DNA of 32,090 nt, from positions 1 to 32,090 of the forward strand of contig JAFGJF010000386.1 in NCBI GenBank assembly GCA_016929205.1, written 5' to 3'. Shown piece by piece: positions 17,049-26,066 of the stretch. A model generated the notes under the pieces. That model saw only the letters and a program-made list of their open reading frames with translations. It was not told where the DNA came from and ran no database searches. The stretch's first letter is position 1. Each line of letters begins with the position of its first letter. This DNA is from Anaerolineae bacterium (GTDB taxonomy: Bacteria; Chloroflexota; Anaerolineae; JAFGEY01). Made by a program: the position numbers and the translations under genes.

Positions 17049-19826
17049 TCAGATTTCAATGAACTGGTTCTGCCGATTTGCACCACTTTCAGACGGTACA
17101 AAAGGGATCCAAAAACCAAACGTACTGCCCTGACCCTCTTCGCTTTGAACACGGACCGTGCCGCCATGAGCTTGAACAATCTCTTTAACAATGGCCAGTC
17201 CTAGTCCCGTGCCCCCAAATCGTCGTTTGCTTGAACCATCAACCTGATAGAATCGCTCAAAGATCTTGTCCTGTTTGTCCTTGGGAATACCAATACCCGG
17301 ATCAATGACTTCAACATGTGCATATCGGTCATCGCTGCGAATCCGAACCGTAATCGTCCCTCCATCAGGACTAAACTTGATTGCATTGTGGATCAAGTTG
17401 TCAAAGACCTGGGTCAGGCGAATGCCATCTCCCATCACTTGTTGCAAACCTGGCTCAAAGTCTTCCGCCAATTCCAGTCCACCAGCATGAGCCTTCAGTT
17501 CAGCACCCTGCAAAGAAACGCGTGCCACTTGCTCCATTGACAGAGGGACCAACCTTAGCTGGTCTCTTTCTAACTTTTGCAGTGAAAAAATGTCATCGAC
17601 CAGTTGCACGATCGAATCGGTCCGGTTCGACACAATCTCGAGCTTTTCCCTTTGGTGCTCGCTCAAGGGACCGAGTGTGTTTTCCAAGAGCAGATCCACA
17701 TAGGCTTTTACGAACGTAAGCGGGGTACGCAACTCGTGTGAGACATTTTGCACGAATTCCGACTTGAGCCGACTCGCTTCCTGTAACTCTTCATACGCTT
17801 GGGCCAATTTGTCTGCACGCTCTTTGAGATCGTTATACAGCCTGGCATTATCAATCTGAACCGCCACTTGCGCAGCCGCAATAGACAGCAGACGTCCTTC
17901 GTCAGATGAAAAGGCATTGGGTTTGCTATCATCCACGTTGAGCGTCCCGATCACCCGACCTGCCACCATCAAAGGAACGACCAACAAGGAACGCACAGAA
18001 GGGTCAAAGGTGATGAAATCGGGATCGACAAATGTATCTGGAATGTAACGCGGTTTTGCCTCTTTTGCCACCATGCCAGCGATCCCTTCCCCAAGCCGCA
18101 TCCGGGCGTCACGCTGCCATTTTGGTTTGATCCCGCTCGAAGCCTGAATTGAGAGCCATTGATTTTCCTTGTCGAACAGAAAAATGCAACTGCTGCGACA
18201 ATCTAATACTCTCTTTAAGGTGTTCACGATGGAGTCTAAAACAACGTCCAGATCAAGGCTGTAAGACACTTCATTTGCCAGGGTATATAGCATCGAAACC
18301 TCGGTCAGACGCTGATTTACGGTGCTGTACAATCGCGCGTTCTGGATAGCAATCGCCGACTGATTTGCAAATGCACTAAGCAATGCGACTTCGCGCCCGG
18401 CAAGCTCGGGTTGCGCGATCCCTGTGAAAAAACTCCCCACCAATTTTCCTTGCGCAAGCAGGGGCACAACAACGACCGAATGAATCTGCAGATCGTCTTG
18501 TAGTGTCTGCCTGGCCCCCGCATCGTACAGAAACGGCGCCAGATCATCCAATGAATGCAAAGTCGTTATCCTGCCTTCAAGCACGGCGCGAACGATGACA
18601 TTCTCTTGATCATCCAGAGAAACGCAAACATCCGGTAAAGATCCAATTGCAGTTGCACTGTTTCCGCGCACGTCTTGCCTGGCTGTGTTGAAGGAGCGGA
18701 CAACCAATGTGTTATCCCGATCATCAACGATCGCCAACATGGCCAGCTTGTATCCCAATCCTGAAACCAACCCATTGACAACAACTTGGAATACATTTCT
18801 CAAATCCAGGCTCGACTGCAACATCCCACTAAGATCTTGCAATGCCTGCATCTCGCGGTTGGCTTGCTGAAGTTCTTCAAGCTGCAGCTCGGCTTGTTGG
18901 TGCAACCGGGCGTTTTCCATGACGATTGCTATCTGGCCAGCCAATGCCTGCAAACTGGCTTGGTCCGACGCTGTAAATGCGTACGACTTGACACTCTGCA
19001 GACAAATCAGTCCCAACACCTGTTCTTGAACAACCAACGGCACACTTAGCCAGGACCGCATATCCTCTTGGACGATTCGATCTTTCTCGATCGGCCACTG
19101 CCTAGATTGAGCACGGTCTTGAATCAACAGTCCACTTTGGCTACGAATGCCAAGACCGATCAATCCTTCATCATCTTCCAATAGCCAACGTTCTCGTTCA
19201 TCTTGAACGCCGTTTCTGATCACCAGAGCAGGCAAAAGGGACTGTGATTCAACCTCGTACAAGACAAGTGCAAAATGGGAAAACGCGAATAACTGCTTGA
19301 CCTGGGCATAAACAAGAGCAACCACCTCTACCTGATCCAGTGTTAACGTGCCGGCCTCGCCAATACAGTGCAGTGCATCTATTTCTTGTGCCTGGCATTC
19401 AAAAGCCTCACGATATTCATCGCGCTCAACGACGGCATCTTGGTATGCAGAGACATCAACACAGGTGAGTTGTGCAGCAAAAACAACGCCATCACGATAG
19501 ATTGGCACGGCCAAAAACTCAACAAATAACCCTGCTGTTTGGCCCGTTGGGATCGTTGAGCGCCAACGAACGTTTTCTCCCTGGCCAAAAAGAATGGACA
19601 GAGCGCGATCAGCCTCTGTCCAAGATCCTTTTACTGGCAAATCGTCCAAGGAATTTTCCAGAAACCACAAAGCCGGTTTGCCAATCCGTTCAGGCAGCCA
19701 GTTGTTTGTAAACAAAAACCGCCGTTCCCTGTTCAAAACCAGAACGCCAGCCTGGGTGCCGTTCAATAGGTCTATCATGGGAACGGGCGAAAGTTGATTG
19801 ACCACACTATTCGAGTTGTCACACAT
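17049..19826 (-). CDS. PAS/multi-GAF sensor histidine kinase
   Basis: This is a large soluble histidine kinase of 925 aa. Order: a PAS-like domain (about 17-135), a short coiled segment, GAF 1 (about 155-310), GAF 2 (about 335-490), GAF 3 (about 510-655), a coiled linker, the phosphoacceptor domain with His697 in [15 protein letters not shown], and an ATPase domain with [18 protein letters not shown] and GTGLGLAIV. No transmembrane segment is visible. ATG 19826 is preferred because GGGAGG lies 10 bases upstream; the frame is open further but runs through a tandem-repeat block. It is followed at 11 bases by ptb and preceded by two small membrane-protein genes and a KaiC-like ATPase, a plausible signalling module. 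No adjacent response regulator is seen. Confidence 0.9.
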   Translation of the reverse strand: MCDNSNSVVNQLSPVPMIDLLNGTQAGVLVLNRERRFLFTNNWLPERIGKPALWFLENSLDDLPVKGSWTEADRALSILFGQGENVRWRSTIPTGQTAGLFVEFLAVPIYRDGVVFAAQLTCVDVSAYQDAVVERDEYREAFECQAQEIDALHCIGEAGTLTLDQVEVVALVYAQVKQLFAFSHFALVLYEVESQSLLPALVIRNGVQDERERWLLEDDEGLIGLGIRSQSGLLIQDRAQSRQWPIEKDRIVQEDMRSWLSVPLVVQEQVLGLICLQSVKSYAFTASDQASLQALAGQIAIVMENARLHQQAELQLEELQQANREMQALQDLSGMLQSSLDLRNVFQVVVNGLVSGLGYKLAMLAIVDDRDNTLVVRSFNTARQDVRGNSATAIGSLPDVCVSLDDQENVIVRAVLEGRITTLHSLDDLAPFLYDAGARQTLQDDLQIHSVVVVPLLAQGKLVGSFFTGIAQPELAGREVALLSAFANQSAIAIQNARLYSTVNQRLTEVSMLYTLANEVSYSLDLDVVLDSIVNTLKRVLDCRSSCIFLFDKENQWLSIQASSGIKPKWQRDARMRLGEGIAGMVAKEAKPRYIPDTFVDPDFITFDPSVRSLLVVPLMVAGRVIGTLNVDDSKPNAFSSDEGRLLSIAAAQVAVQIDNARLYNDLKERADKLAQAYEELQEASRLKSEFVQNVSHELRTPLTFVKAYVDLLLENTLGPLSEHQREKLEIVSNRTDSIVQLVDDIFSLQKLERDQLRLVPLSMEQVARVSLQGAELKAHAGGLELAEDFEPGLQQVMGDGIRLTQVFDNLIHNAIKFSPDGGTITVRIRSDDRYAHVEVIDPGIGIPKDKQDKIFERFYQVDGSSKRRFGGTGLGLAIVKEIVQAHGGTVRVQSEEGQGSTFGFWIPFVPSESGANRQNQFIEI

Positions 19827-19852
19827 ACAAGAGGGTCCTCCCAACCCGGACG

Positions 19853-19920
19853 AGGACGCTTTACTACCAAGGACGCTTTGCCACCGAGGATGCTTGGCTA
19901 CCAAAAACGCTGTGCTACTT
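19853..19920. repeat. four tandem 17-bp degenerate repeats upstream of kinase gene
   Basis: Four consecutive 17-base units start at 19853, 19870, 19887 and 19904, with core AGGACGCTTTACTACCA. Units 1 and 2 share the first 10 bases; units 3 and 4 diverge. The 17-base period is not a multiple of three and about one and a half helical turns, consistent with a noncoding array. They lie 27-94 bases before the histidine kinase start and could bind a regulator. Confidence 0.75.
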
Positions 19921-19960
19921 GCACAAGTCAACGGGTCAAACCTGATTGATCCTGCCTACG

Positions 19961-20302
19961 TCAATCGCCAGGCTCCCCCAGCAACCACCCCCAGCTTTTC
20001 CAAGTGACACCCAAGCTGATGGTCACACTTGCAGCTAATGGGATGTAGTAAAACAAGAGATAGAACCAAGATTGAGGTTCAAGCAGAAATTGTGGGCCGG
20101 TTTTAGCTTCCAAGTAGCCAATGCGAAGCAAACGAACAACAACGGCAATGCCTACCATAACTGCTGCAACGTAAAACATATAGTAATAGGATCTGATCTT
20201 GGTTACGACTTCCCACTTTTGAGTCAGCCGGGCCAAAATCAAAAACACAAATCCCATCGCAACGAGGCCAGTCATACCAATGACAGAAATCAGCAACCTC
20301 AT
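19961..20302 (-). CDS. small membrane protein, probably 4 TM segments
   Basis: This 113-aa hydrophobic protein has segments near residues 3-25 (LLISVIGMTGLVAMGFVFLIL), 40-60 (YMFYVAAVMVGIAVVVRLL) and 80-105 (FYLLFYYIPLAASVTISLGVTW), with an Arg/Lys-rich loop at about 28-38. I do not recognise a named family. It overlaps the upstream small membrane-protein gene by four bases (ATGA), so the two products are probably made in equal amounts and may form a complex. Its place between a KaiC-like ATPase and a histidine kinase suggests a membrane component of a signalling system; this is inference. Confidence 0.75.
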   Translation of the reverse strand: MRLLISVIGMTGLVAMGFVFLILARLTQKWEVVTKIRSYYYMFYVAAVMVGIAVVVRLLRIGYLEAKTGPQFLLEPQSWFYLLFYYIPLAASVTISLGVTWKSWGWLLGEPGD

Positions 20303-20616
20303 TCACGGCCTCCTGTCATCATCCGCTGCAAATGATACGCAAACCAAGCCAGGATAACACCGCCGATAAAGAATCCCAAATCACCACCAAAATCCCCAGC
20401 AAAATCCGGCAAAAAGAAGGCATAACGGGCGGCAGAAATCAGGAAAATGGCCAGCGCGACAAGAAAGAACGGATAATGGGTGCGGCGACTGGGTTCTTTT
20501 TGGTACAGCTCGCCAAACTTTTTTTCATAAAACCGGGCAATGTGGAACAAAAAGAAAATAATCCCTGCTCCCAATACCCAGGTGTATAATGTGAGAATAC
20601 TAAAGAGGATGGACAT
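20299..20616 (-). CDS. small membrane protein, probably 3 TM segments
   Basis: This 105-aa protein has hydrophobic segments near residues 3-27 (ILFSILTLYTWVLGAGIIFFLF), 47-66 (PFFLVALAIFLISAARYAFF) and 76-96 (GDLGFFIGGVILAWFAYHL), separated by a charged loop (FYEKKFGELYQKEPSRRTHY). No named family is recognised. ATG 20616 has GGGAG upstream at normal spacing. It overlaps the next membrane-protein gene by ATGA. Function unknown; the context is KaiC-like ATPase upstream and histidine kinase downstream. Confidence 0.75.
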   Translation of the reverse strand: MSILFSILTLYTWVLGAGIIFFLFHIARFYEKKFGELYQKEPSRRTHYPFFLVALAIFLISAARYAFFLPDFAGDFGGDLGFFIGGVILAWFAYHLQRMMTGGRE

Positions 20617-20679
20617 TACAATCTCCCTCTCATCCCACTACAGAACGACAACGTGTGCGCTTATTTAATAACGACAAGA

Positions 20680-20722
20680 AATTGGCTCTTTTCCAACCAG
20701 CTAGCGATACGATGAGCCAATT
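20680..20722 (-). terminator. possible terminator/hairpin after the KaiC-like gene
   Basis: AATTGGCTC (20680-20688) and GAGCCAATT (20714-20722) are perfect 9-bp inverted arms with a 25-base loop. Read on the - strand they begin 5 bases after the KaiC-like stop codon and are followed by TCTTGTCGTTATT. The long loop and moderate T content make this a tentative terminator or attenuator. Confidence 0.45.
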
Positions 20723-20727
20723 CGGGC

Positions 20728-21489
20728 TTATTTGCGGACAAAAGCGTCGACAAAGGACTCAACCATACTTCGATGGGGACTTCCACTCAAAATCCCTTCC
20801 TGACCTTCAAAGGAAGCCTGTACATCGATGCCTGTAGGTACGATCTGGAATTGGCGAATATCTTTAGCATGGTCGCTGCCCCGCATCTTGAGTACCAATA
20901 ACGCCTTGTGAATGGCACTTTCGATCTCGACATAGCGCAACAAAATATACGCATCAACAACAAACGCGGCGCTTTCTTCAGTGTCCGATTCACCCAAAAT
21001 GGCCTCATTTTCCTTGGTCAAAATGGCTGTCAGGCCTTCCCGCTTTAGCGCGTTAATAAAGCTGTACTGTGTGGATCGCAATTCAACCGGATCATCGGTG
21101 AGTCTTTCAAAATGGGACAAGCTATCAACGAGAATACGCCGTGCTCCCATCTCGTTGACGAGGGTTTCAATTCGCCCACCGACATTCTCCAAATCTAGCT
21201 TGGTGATCTCGGGGCTGGTCATAATGACTTTAAGTAACCCCTCGCGTTCTAACTGACGAAAATCCCAGCCAAAGCTCATTGCATCGTTATAATACTGTTG
21301 TGGGAACTCTTCAAAAGTGAGAATGAGCCCCGGTTCATTGTACTTGGTGATGCCATTGTAGATGAACTGCATTCCAAAGGTACTCTTGCCCGTTCCGGGC
21401 GCACCTTCTACCAGATTTGCCGACTGTGGCAAAAAACCACCATTCAGCATATCATCGAGTTCGAGGACGCCTGTTTTCACTCTTTCCAT
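20728..21489 (-). CDS. KaiC-like RecA-superfamily ATPase
   Basis: This 253-aa single-domain KaiC-family ATPase has Walker A GAPGTGKST (29-37), the paired catalytic glutamates Glu60-Glu61 in LTFEEFP, and Walker B RRILVDSLSHFERL. It ends with the KaiC-type KMRGSDHAKDIRQFQI segment, so it looks catalytically intact. The first residues TGVLELDDMLNGGFLPQS match the usual KaiC start. Such stand-alone KaiC proteins are known mainly in archaea as signal-transduction ATPases and are not evidence of a circadian clock; no KaiA or KaiB is present. ATG 21489 has GGAGGT at 9 bases. The winged-helix gene upstream is 60 bases away on the same strand. Confidence 0.88.
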   Translation of the reverse strand: MERVKTGVLELDDMLNGGFLPQSANLVEGAPGTGKSTFGMQFIYNGITKYNEPGLILTFEEFPQQYYNDAMSFGWDFRQLEREGLLKVIMTSPEITKLDLENVGGRIETLVNEMGARRILVDSLSHFERLTDDPVELRSTQYSFINALKREGLTAILTKENEAILGESDTEESAAFVVDAYILLRYVEIESAIHKALLVLKMRGSDHAKDIRQFQIVPTGIDVQASFEGQEGILSGSPHRSMVESFVDAFVRK

Positions 21490-21549
21490 CGGAATTTTAC
21501 CTCCAACCGTCTACAGGATTTAACTTCTCGTAAGGACCACACAAAAGAC

Positions 21550-21924
21550 TTATCTCATCCCCCGAATAATGTGGTAAACGGCTTTAACGCGAAAATGACG
21601 ATCCTCGCAAGCCAAAATGAATCGTTCGACCAACTGATGTGATCCAGCGTCCGAGGTCAAAGAATAGACTGGGATCTGATCGAGCATACGCCTGTCCATA
21701 ACCCCACTCTCGGCCAACTCATCCAATTCAGGCTCAACTGAATGCACGTTTCGCCCAACGTAGCGTGCAATGTTTTCAGACGAGTCCAACGTACTTGGAT
21801 TTTCATAAAAAAACCGTACCAAATCCCACTTGATGAATGTGTTCACCGTATGTTTGACAAAGTCCAACAAGGCAGGATCCATATCATTCATCAATTTGGC
21901 CGTGAAATCTTCTCCTATAGCCAA
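21550..21924 (-). CDS. winged-helix DNA-binding protein, small
   Basis: This 124-aa protein has a helix-rich N-terminus (ALLDFVKHTVNTFIKWDLVRFFYENP) followed by a pattern typical of a winged helix-turn-helix: SENIARYVGRNVHSVEPELDELAESGVMDRRMLDQIPVYSLT, with the wing in RMLDQIPVYSL. It resembles small ArsR/MarR-like folds but no named family is claimed. TTG 21924 is chosen because GGGAGG lies 7 bases upstream. It leads the KaiC-like gene and is under its own promoter, so it may be a regulator of that module or of itself. Confidence 0.75.
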   Translation of the reverse strand: MAIGEDFTAKLMNDMDPALLDFVKHTVNTFIKWDLVRFFYENPSTLDSSENIARYVGRNVHSVEPELDELAESGVMDRRMLDQIPVYSLTSDAGSHQLVERFILACEDRHFRVKAVYHIIRGMR

Positions 21925-21996
21925 CGCCCTACCTCCCTTTTCTACCAGCAGTCGCCACTACTCTATCACAGCCAACCCGCTTTCAACGTCTAAAAC

Positions 21997-22025
21997 ATTG
22001 TACCATATCCCGCGCCCTCGTGCAA
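21997..22025 (-). promoter_or_regulatory. promoter for the winged-helix/KaiC operon
   Basis: On the - strand, TACAAT (22002-21997) is preceded by an extended -10 TG, and TTGCAC (22025-22020) lies 17 bases upstream as a -35. It is about 70 bases before the winged-helix start. A 10-bp palindrome TGGTCGACCA at 22065-22074, roughly 40 bases upstream of the -35, could be an operator or activator site. Confidence 0.7.
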
Positions 22026-22137
22026 GTTGAAAAAGAGCGTATATCTTGATCTTTTGCACAATTTTGGTCGACCACTTGGTCTGCGCCTTTGCCGCCTGCA
22101 TTTTGGTGACATTTGGGCCTCGATCGATACCATTCGC

Positions 22138-22157
22138 GCCGCAACGCCATTTGCGGC
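22138..22157 (-). terminator. hairpin directly after secA
   Basis: GCCGCAA and TTGCGGC form a perfect 7-bp stem with a 6-base loop, immediately following the secA stop codon on the - strand. No T-run follows, so it may be a 3'-end stabilising hairpin rather than a full intrinsic terminator. Confidence 0.45.
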
Positions 22158-22158
22158 A

Positions 22159-25100
22159 CTAACGCCTTTTGCGTCGTTTGCGAGACTTGGGCTGTTTTAT
22201 TGTGCCCTGAGCCGGCGCGGAAGATGGTTTCACCTTTTTTCGATCAACGCCTACACGAACTTGAACCAAATCGCGCGGACGATAGACAAACATGGCCGTC
22301 ACGATCTGTGATTGGATCGACTGCATCAACGATTGAAACATCTCATAGGCGCGCACCTTGTATTCGGCAAGTGGGTCTTTTTGCGCATAACTCTGCAAAC
22401 CGATGCCCTGCCGCAGCAGGTCGATTGACGTCAGGTATTCGACCCAAAGGCTGCCAGTGATCTCGAGCATAAGCTGTCGCTGTACATTAAACAACACACG
22501 CTCACCCAAATAGTCGCGTACAACTTGAGCATCTTGAGGGGACAGTTCAGAAACCCGCAAATCGACCAGTTCGCTAAACCGCTCTTGACCCCAAAGTATT
22601 TCCAGCCTCCGACGTGTTTCTTGATCTAGTTCGGCCAGGGAACGCGCGCTAATGCGCTGAAACTCTAGCCGTCCCCAGGCATCGGCCCAGGCATTTATCG
22701 CGTCCTGCAAATGCTGCAAGATGGCTTGTTCAAGGTGATCGCGATCCCATTCGGCAACCTGTTCGGCCACCCACGCTGTAAACCGAAAACGCTCTGTGCG
22801 TGTGCTGACCCGGCGATGTTGCTTGTCGAACCCTGAGCGCGCGCCAAAACACAGCTCGTGTATCAAGTTGATCAAGCCCGCTTGGGCACAATCTGCTGGG
22901 CGACGGATTTGCGCCTGGATGTCGTGTTCGATCTCGGATGCCAGCCGTTCGACAGAATCTGTTAGCAATTTATCAAGCATATCCATAACGGCGAACACCA
23001 GGTCTTGATCGGTCGCCTGGGTTAACAACCTAGGATCGATATCGAATTCAGCAATCCGGACACGCTGTGCCACCTGCGCCAGCAACCGCATCCGGACTTG
23101 AGCCTGGGCGAGGATTCGAACTTGATCCATCAACGCTCTTTCGAGTTGGCGTCCCTCCAGACCATGCAGCGGATTAGCATCGAGATTGAGCGCGGTTTGC
23201 TGCGACACCGCTCGCACAGCCGACTGCGCGTCGAGTACGCGTTCATTCTCATCGAATTCACTTTCAATGCCTTCATAGGCAATTGAAGCGGCATCCAACA
23301 CACGTTCGATGGCGGCCTGCCCTTGTTCCAATCCACGCTGCACGGTCAATTCTGCCATCGAGCGAACGTACTCACGTTCAGATGCTAAAGCCTGATTGAC
23401 CAGAATGCCGAGTGCCTCGCGCATTTCCTGCGGTTCTGCCGTTTCCGGCAGCGAGGAAAAAACCTGCTTGAGCGTAAAAGACGGAAACAGGTCTTGGTCG
23501 GCGACCCGGGTTGCAGGCTGTATCCGTTCCAAATACGAAATAACACGGAATGTATCTGGCTTTCCTTCAGCATCCAGCTCAGTCCAGGCAGTATCAATGT
23601 GCTGCCTGATTTCTGCCTCGACCATAGCCCACACATCGTCGCGCAAATCCGGTTTGGATAACACCTTTTTACGCTGCTCATAAATGATTTCACGCTGTGT
23701 ATTCAATACGTCGTCGTATTCAATCAAGTGTTTGCGAATGTCAAAGTTGTACCCCTCGACCCGGCTCTGTGCGTTGGCCACTACCTTGGAGACAATGCCC
23801 ATCGCAATGGGCATATCATCCTCGATCCCCAAGCGCGCCGTCAAATCGGTGACGCGCGTGCCGCCGAATCGCCGCATCAGATCGTCTTCCAGCGAAAGAT
23901 AAAAACACGATGAACCCGGATCGCCTTGCCGGCCGGAACGGCCACGAAGCTGATTGTCAATGCGCCGCGCCTCGTGCCGCTCGGTACCTAACACGTGCAG
24001 GCCTCCCAAAGCCTTGACTTCTTTTTCGCCTTGTACATGTTTAAGAAACGTTTGCACCGCATCCTGGTATAGATAATAGTCTTGTGGATCCAGTTTTTGC
24101 AAAATCTCTGCCTTTTCATCAAACGACAGCGCAAAAGACGGGTGCCCATTCTGCCTGAGCACGCGGTTGACCTGTGACAGGGTTTCCTCGGCCAATTCAC
24201 CGCCCAACTTGATGTCCACACCACGGCCGGCCATGTTGGTAGCAATCGTCACTGCGCCAACCTGACCCGCTCCGGCGACGATTTTAGCCTCCTGTGTATG
24301 CTGGCGGGCGTTCAACACATAGAATGGCACGCCATGATCCAGCACACTTGCAAGTCGTGTTGGATCATCCACGCCAAAAAGGGACGCTACCTGAGCCAGT
24401 ACACTGGCATCCTTGATATTGATCCCGACACCAACCTGATCGGCCAATTTGCGCAATTGGGACAGCGAAAGCGATTCTAGTGGCTGGCTCAGAACGTGCA
24501 TTCCCTCTTTATACGTTGCATTATCGACACCCCGGGCATTTAGACGATCTCTTAGCAGGGCAACACTTGCCAGCTTGCGCAACATTGGGCTTTCCAGGCG
24601 GGCACTCAGGTATTCCGAGTTTTCCACCGACGCCGTGCCGACCAGCACAGGCCGCCCCAGGCAATGCATCGACACGATCTCTTGGGCAATGGAGCGGAAC
24701 TTGGCTTCTTGGGTGCGCAAAATGACGTCATCCATATCTTCGCGAACGACCGGACGGTTGGTCGGCAAGACCAAGACGTCCAAATTGTAAATCTTTTGGA
24801 ACTCTTCGGCCTCAGTAGCCGCCGTCCCCGTCATCCCGGCCAATTTGTCATACATACGGAAGTAATTCTGGAGGGTGATCGTGGCGTACGTGACGTTCTC
24901 CTGGCGAACCTCCACACCTTCCTTTGCCTCAACCGCCTGATGCAGCCCATCTGACCAACGTCGGCCGGGCATTGTGCGCCCGGTAAACTCGTCGACAATA
25001 ACCACGCGCCTGTTTTGCACGATGTAGTCGTGATCTCGTTGGAAAATATATTCTGCTTTGAGCGCTTGTTCCAGATGATGATGCAATTTCATCTGTTGAG

Positions 25101-26028
25101 GTGTCATCTCTTCGGGATATTTGGGGTCAAAGAGCGCTATCCCCAGCAGTTTTTCAACGCGATCGTACCCGGCATCGGTGAGGGTAATCCCACGCGCCTT
25201 TTCATCGATTTCATAGTCCTCCGGCGAAAGCTGTCGCACGATTTTGGCTAACAGATAATATTCGTCTGTTGGTTCGCTGGCTGGTCCGGAGATGATCAAC
25301 GGCGTTCGCGCTTCATCGATCAGAATATTGTCTACCTCGTCAATAATGGCATAATAAAAACCTCGCTGCACACGCGCACCCAATGAATAGGTCGAGTTGT
25401 CGCGCAAATAATCAAAGCCAAACTCGCTGTTCGTGCCATAGGTGATGTGAGCCCGGTAAGCTTGCTTGCGATCAGCTGGGCTGAGCAAATCGTAATCATC
25501 ACCCGGCCGCTTGTAGTCGGGATCAAAAATAAACGCTTTTTGATCGCCCTGCTGCAACAGCCCCACGCTCAAACCCAACATATTGTAAATCGGCCCCATC
25601 CAGCGCACGTCACGTCGGGCCAGATAGTCATTGACCGTGACCAAGTGCGTTCCTTTGCCGCTGAGTGCATTCAGATAAAGCGGCAACGTGGCAACCAGCG
25701 TTTTGCCTTCGCCCGTTTTCATCTCGACCGCAAAACCTCGATGCAAGGCAATGCCGCCCAATAACTGAACATCATAGTGACGCATTCCCGTCATCCGCTT
25801 GCTGGCAGCACGGACGGCCGCAAACGCCTCGGGTAGGATGTCATCCAACGTTTCGCCGCTCTCCAGACGGCGTAAAAACTCGGGCGTCTTGGTTCCAAGT
25901 TCCACATCACTCAACATCTCGTATTCAGACTCGAGCGAATTAATGCGATCGACCAGCGGCCGCATAGTTTTGAGCAGGCGCTCGTCTGGATCGCCTAAAA
26001 TTTTGTTAACAAACCGTCTTAAACTCAC
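22159..26028 (-). CDS. secA: preprotein translocase ATPase SecA, enlarged
   Basis: SecA drives Sec-dependent protein export through SecYEG. The 1289-aa protein has all core motifs: Walker A MKTGEGKT (103-110), [78 protein letters not shown], and LWVEYL...[19 protein letters not shown] near the end. It is about 390 residues longer than E. coli SecA. Extra sequence lies at about 478-568 (between SEYLSARL and [12 protein letters not shown]), about 611-672, and, largest, in the helical wing/scaffold region about 790-1190. The C-terminus lacks the usual zinc-binding Cys motif and ends in a basic KSRKRRKRR tail. GTG 26028 is the start, with a weak SD. It lies 33 bases from the upstream ptb-like gene and is probably co-transcribed. 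Confidence 0.95.
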   Translation of the reverse strand: MSLRRFVNKILGDPDERLLKTMRPLVDRINSLESEYEMLSDVELGTKTPEFLRRLESGETLDDILPEAFAAVRAASKRMTGMRHYDVQLLGGIALHRGFAVEMKTGEGKTLVATLPLYLNALSGKGTHLVTVNDYLARRDVRWMGPIYNMLGLSVGLLQQGDQKAFIFDPDYKRPGDDYDLLSPADRKQAYRAHITYGTNSEFGFDYLRDNSTYSLGARVQRGFYYAIIDEVDNILIDEARTPLIISGPASEPTDEYYLLAKIVRQLSPEDYEIDEKARGITLTDAGYDRVEKLLGIALFDPKYPEEMTPQQMKLHHHLEQALKAEYIFQRDHDYIVQNRRVVIVDEFTGRTMPGRRWSDGLHQAVEAKEGVEVRQENVTYATITLQNYFRMYDKLAGMTGTAATEAEEFQKIYNLDVLVLPTNRPVVREDMDDVILRTQEAKFRSIAQEIVSMHCLGRPVLVGTASVENSEYLSARLESPMLRKLASVALLRDRLNARGVDNATYKEGMHVLSQPLESLSLSQLRKLADQVGVGINIKDASVLAQVASLFGVDDPTRLASVLDHGVPFYVLNARQHTQEAKIVAGAGQVGAVTIATNMAGRGVDIKLGGELAEETLSQVNRVLRQNGHPSFALSFDEKAEILQKLDPQDYYLYQDAVQTFLKHVQGEKEVKALGGLHVLGTERHEARRIDNQLRGRSGRQGDPGSSCFYLSLEDDLMRRFGGTRVTDLTARLGIEDDMPIAMGIVSKVVANAQSRVEGYNFDIRKHLIEYDDVLNTQREIIYEQRKKVLSKPDLRDDVWAMVEAEIRQHIDTAWTELDAEGKPDTFRVISYLERIQPATRVADQDLFPSFTLKQVFSSLPETAEPQEMREALGILVNQALASEREYVRSMAELTVQRGLEQGQAAIERVLDAASIAYEGIESEFDENERVLDAQSAVRAVSQQTALNLDANPLHGLEGRQLERALMDQVRILAQAQVRMRLLAQVAQRVRIAEFDIDPRLLTQATDQDLVFAVMDMLDKLLTDSVERLASEIEHDIQAQIRRPADCAQAGLINLIHELCFGARSGFDKQHRRVSTRTERFRFTAWVAEQVAEWDRDHLEQAILQHLQDAINAWADAWGRLEFQRISARSLAELDQETRRRLEILWGQERFSELVDLRVSELSPQDAQVVRDYLGERVLFNVQRQLMLEITGSLWVEYLTSIDLLRQGIGLQSYAQKDPLAEYKVRAYEMFQSLMQSIQSQIVTAMFVYRPRDLVQVRVGVDRKKVKPSSAPAQGTIKQPKSRKRRKRR

Positions 26029-26044
26029 AACTCATCCATTTCTG

Positions 26045-26066
26045 TTTCAATCACGTTTCAATCACG
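26045..26066. repeat. 11-bp tandem repeat between ptb-like gene and secA
   Basis: TTTCAATCACG occurs twice back to back (26045-26055 and 26056-26066). The second copy includes the stop codon of the upstream ptb-like gene. It lies just before the secA start. Confidence 0.6.

Noticed and set aside
20728..21489. Circadian clock KaiC
   Set aside because: The protein has a single ATPase domain and no KaiA or KaiB lies nearby; a clock role is not supported.
22065..22074. TGGTCGACCA palindrome as a stand-alone operator feature
   Set aside because: Ten bases of symmetry alone is weak evidence; it is only mentioned with the nearby promoter.
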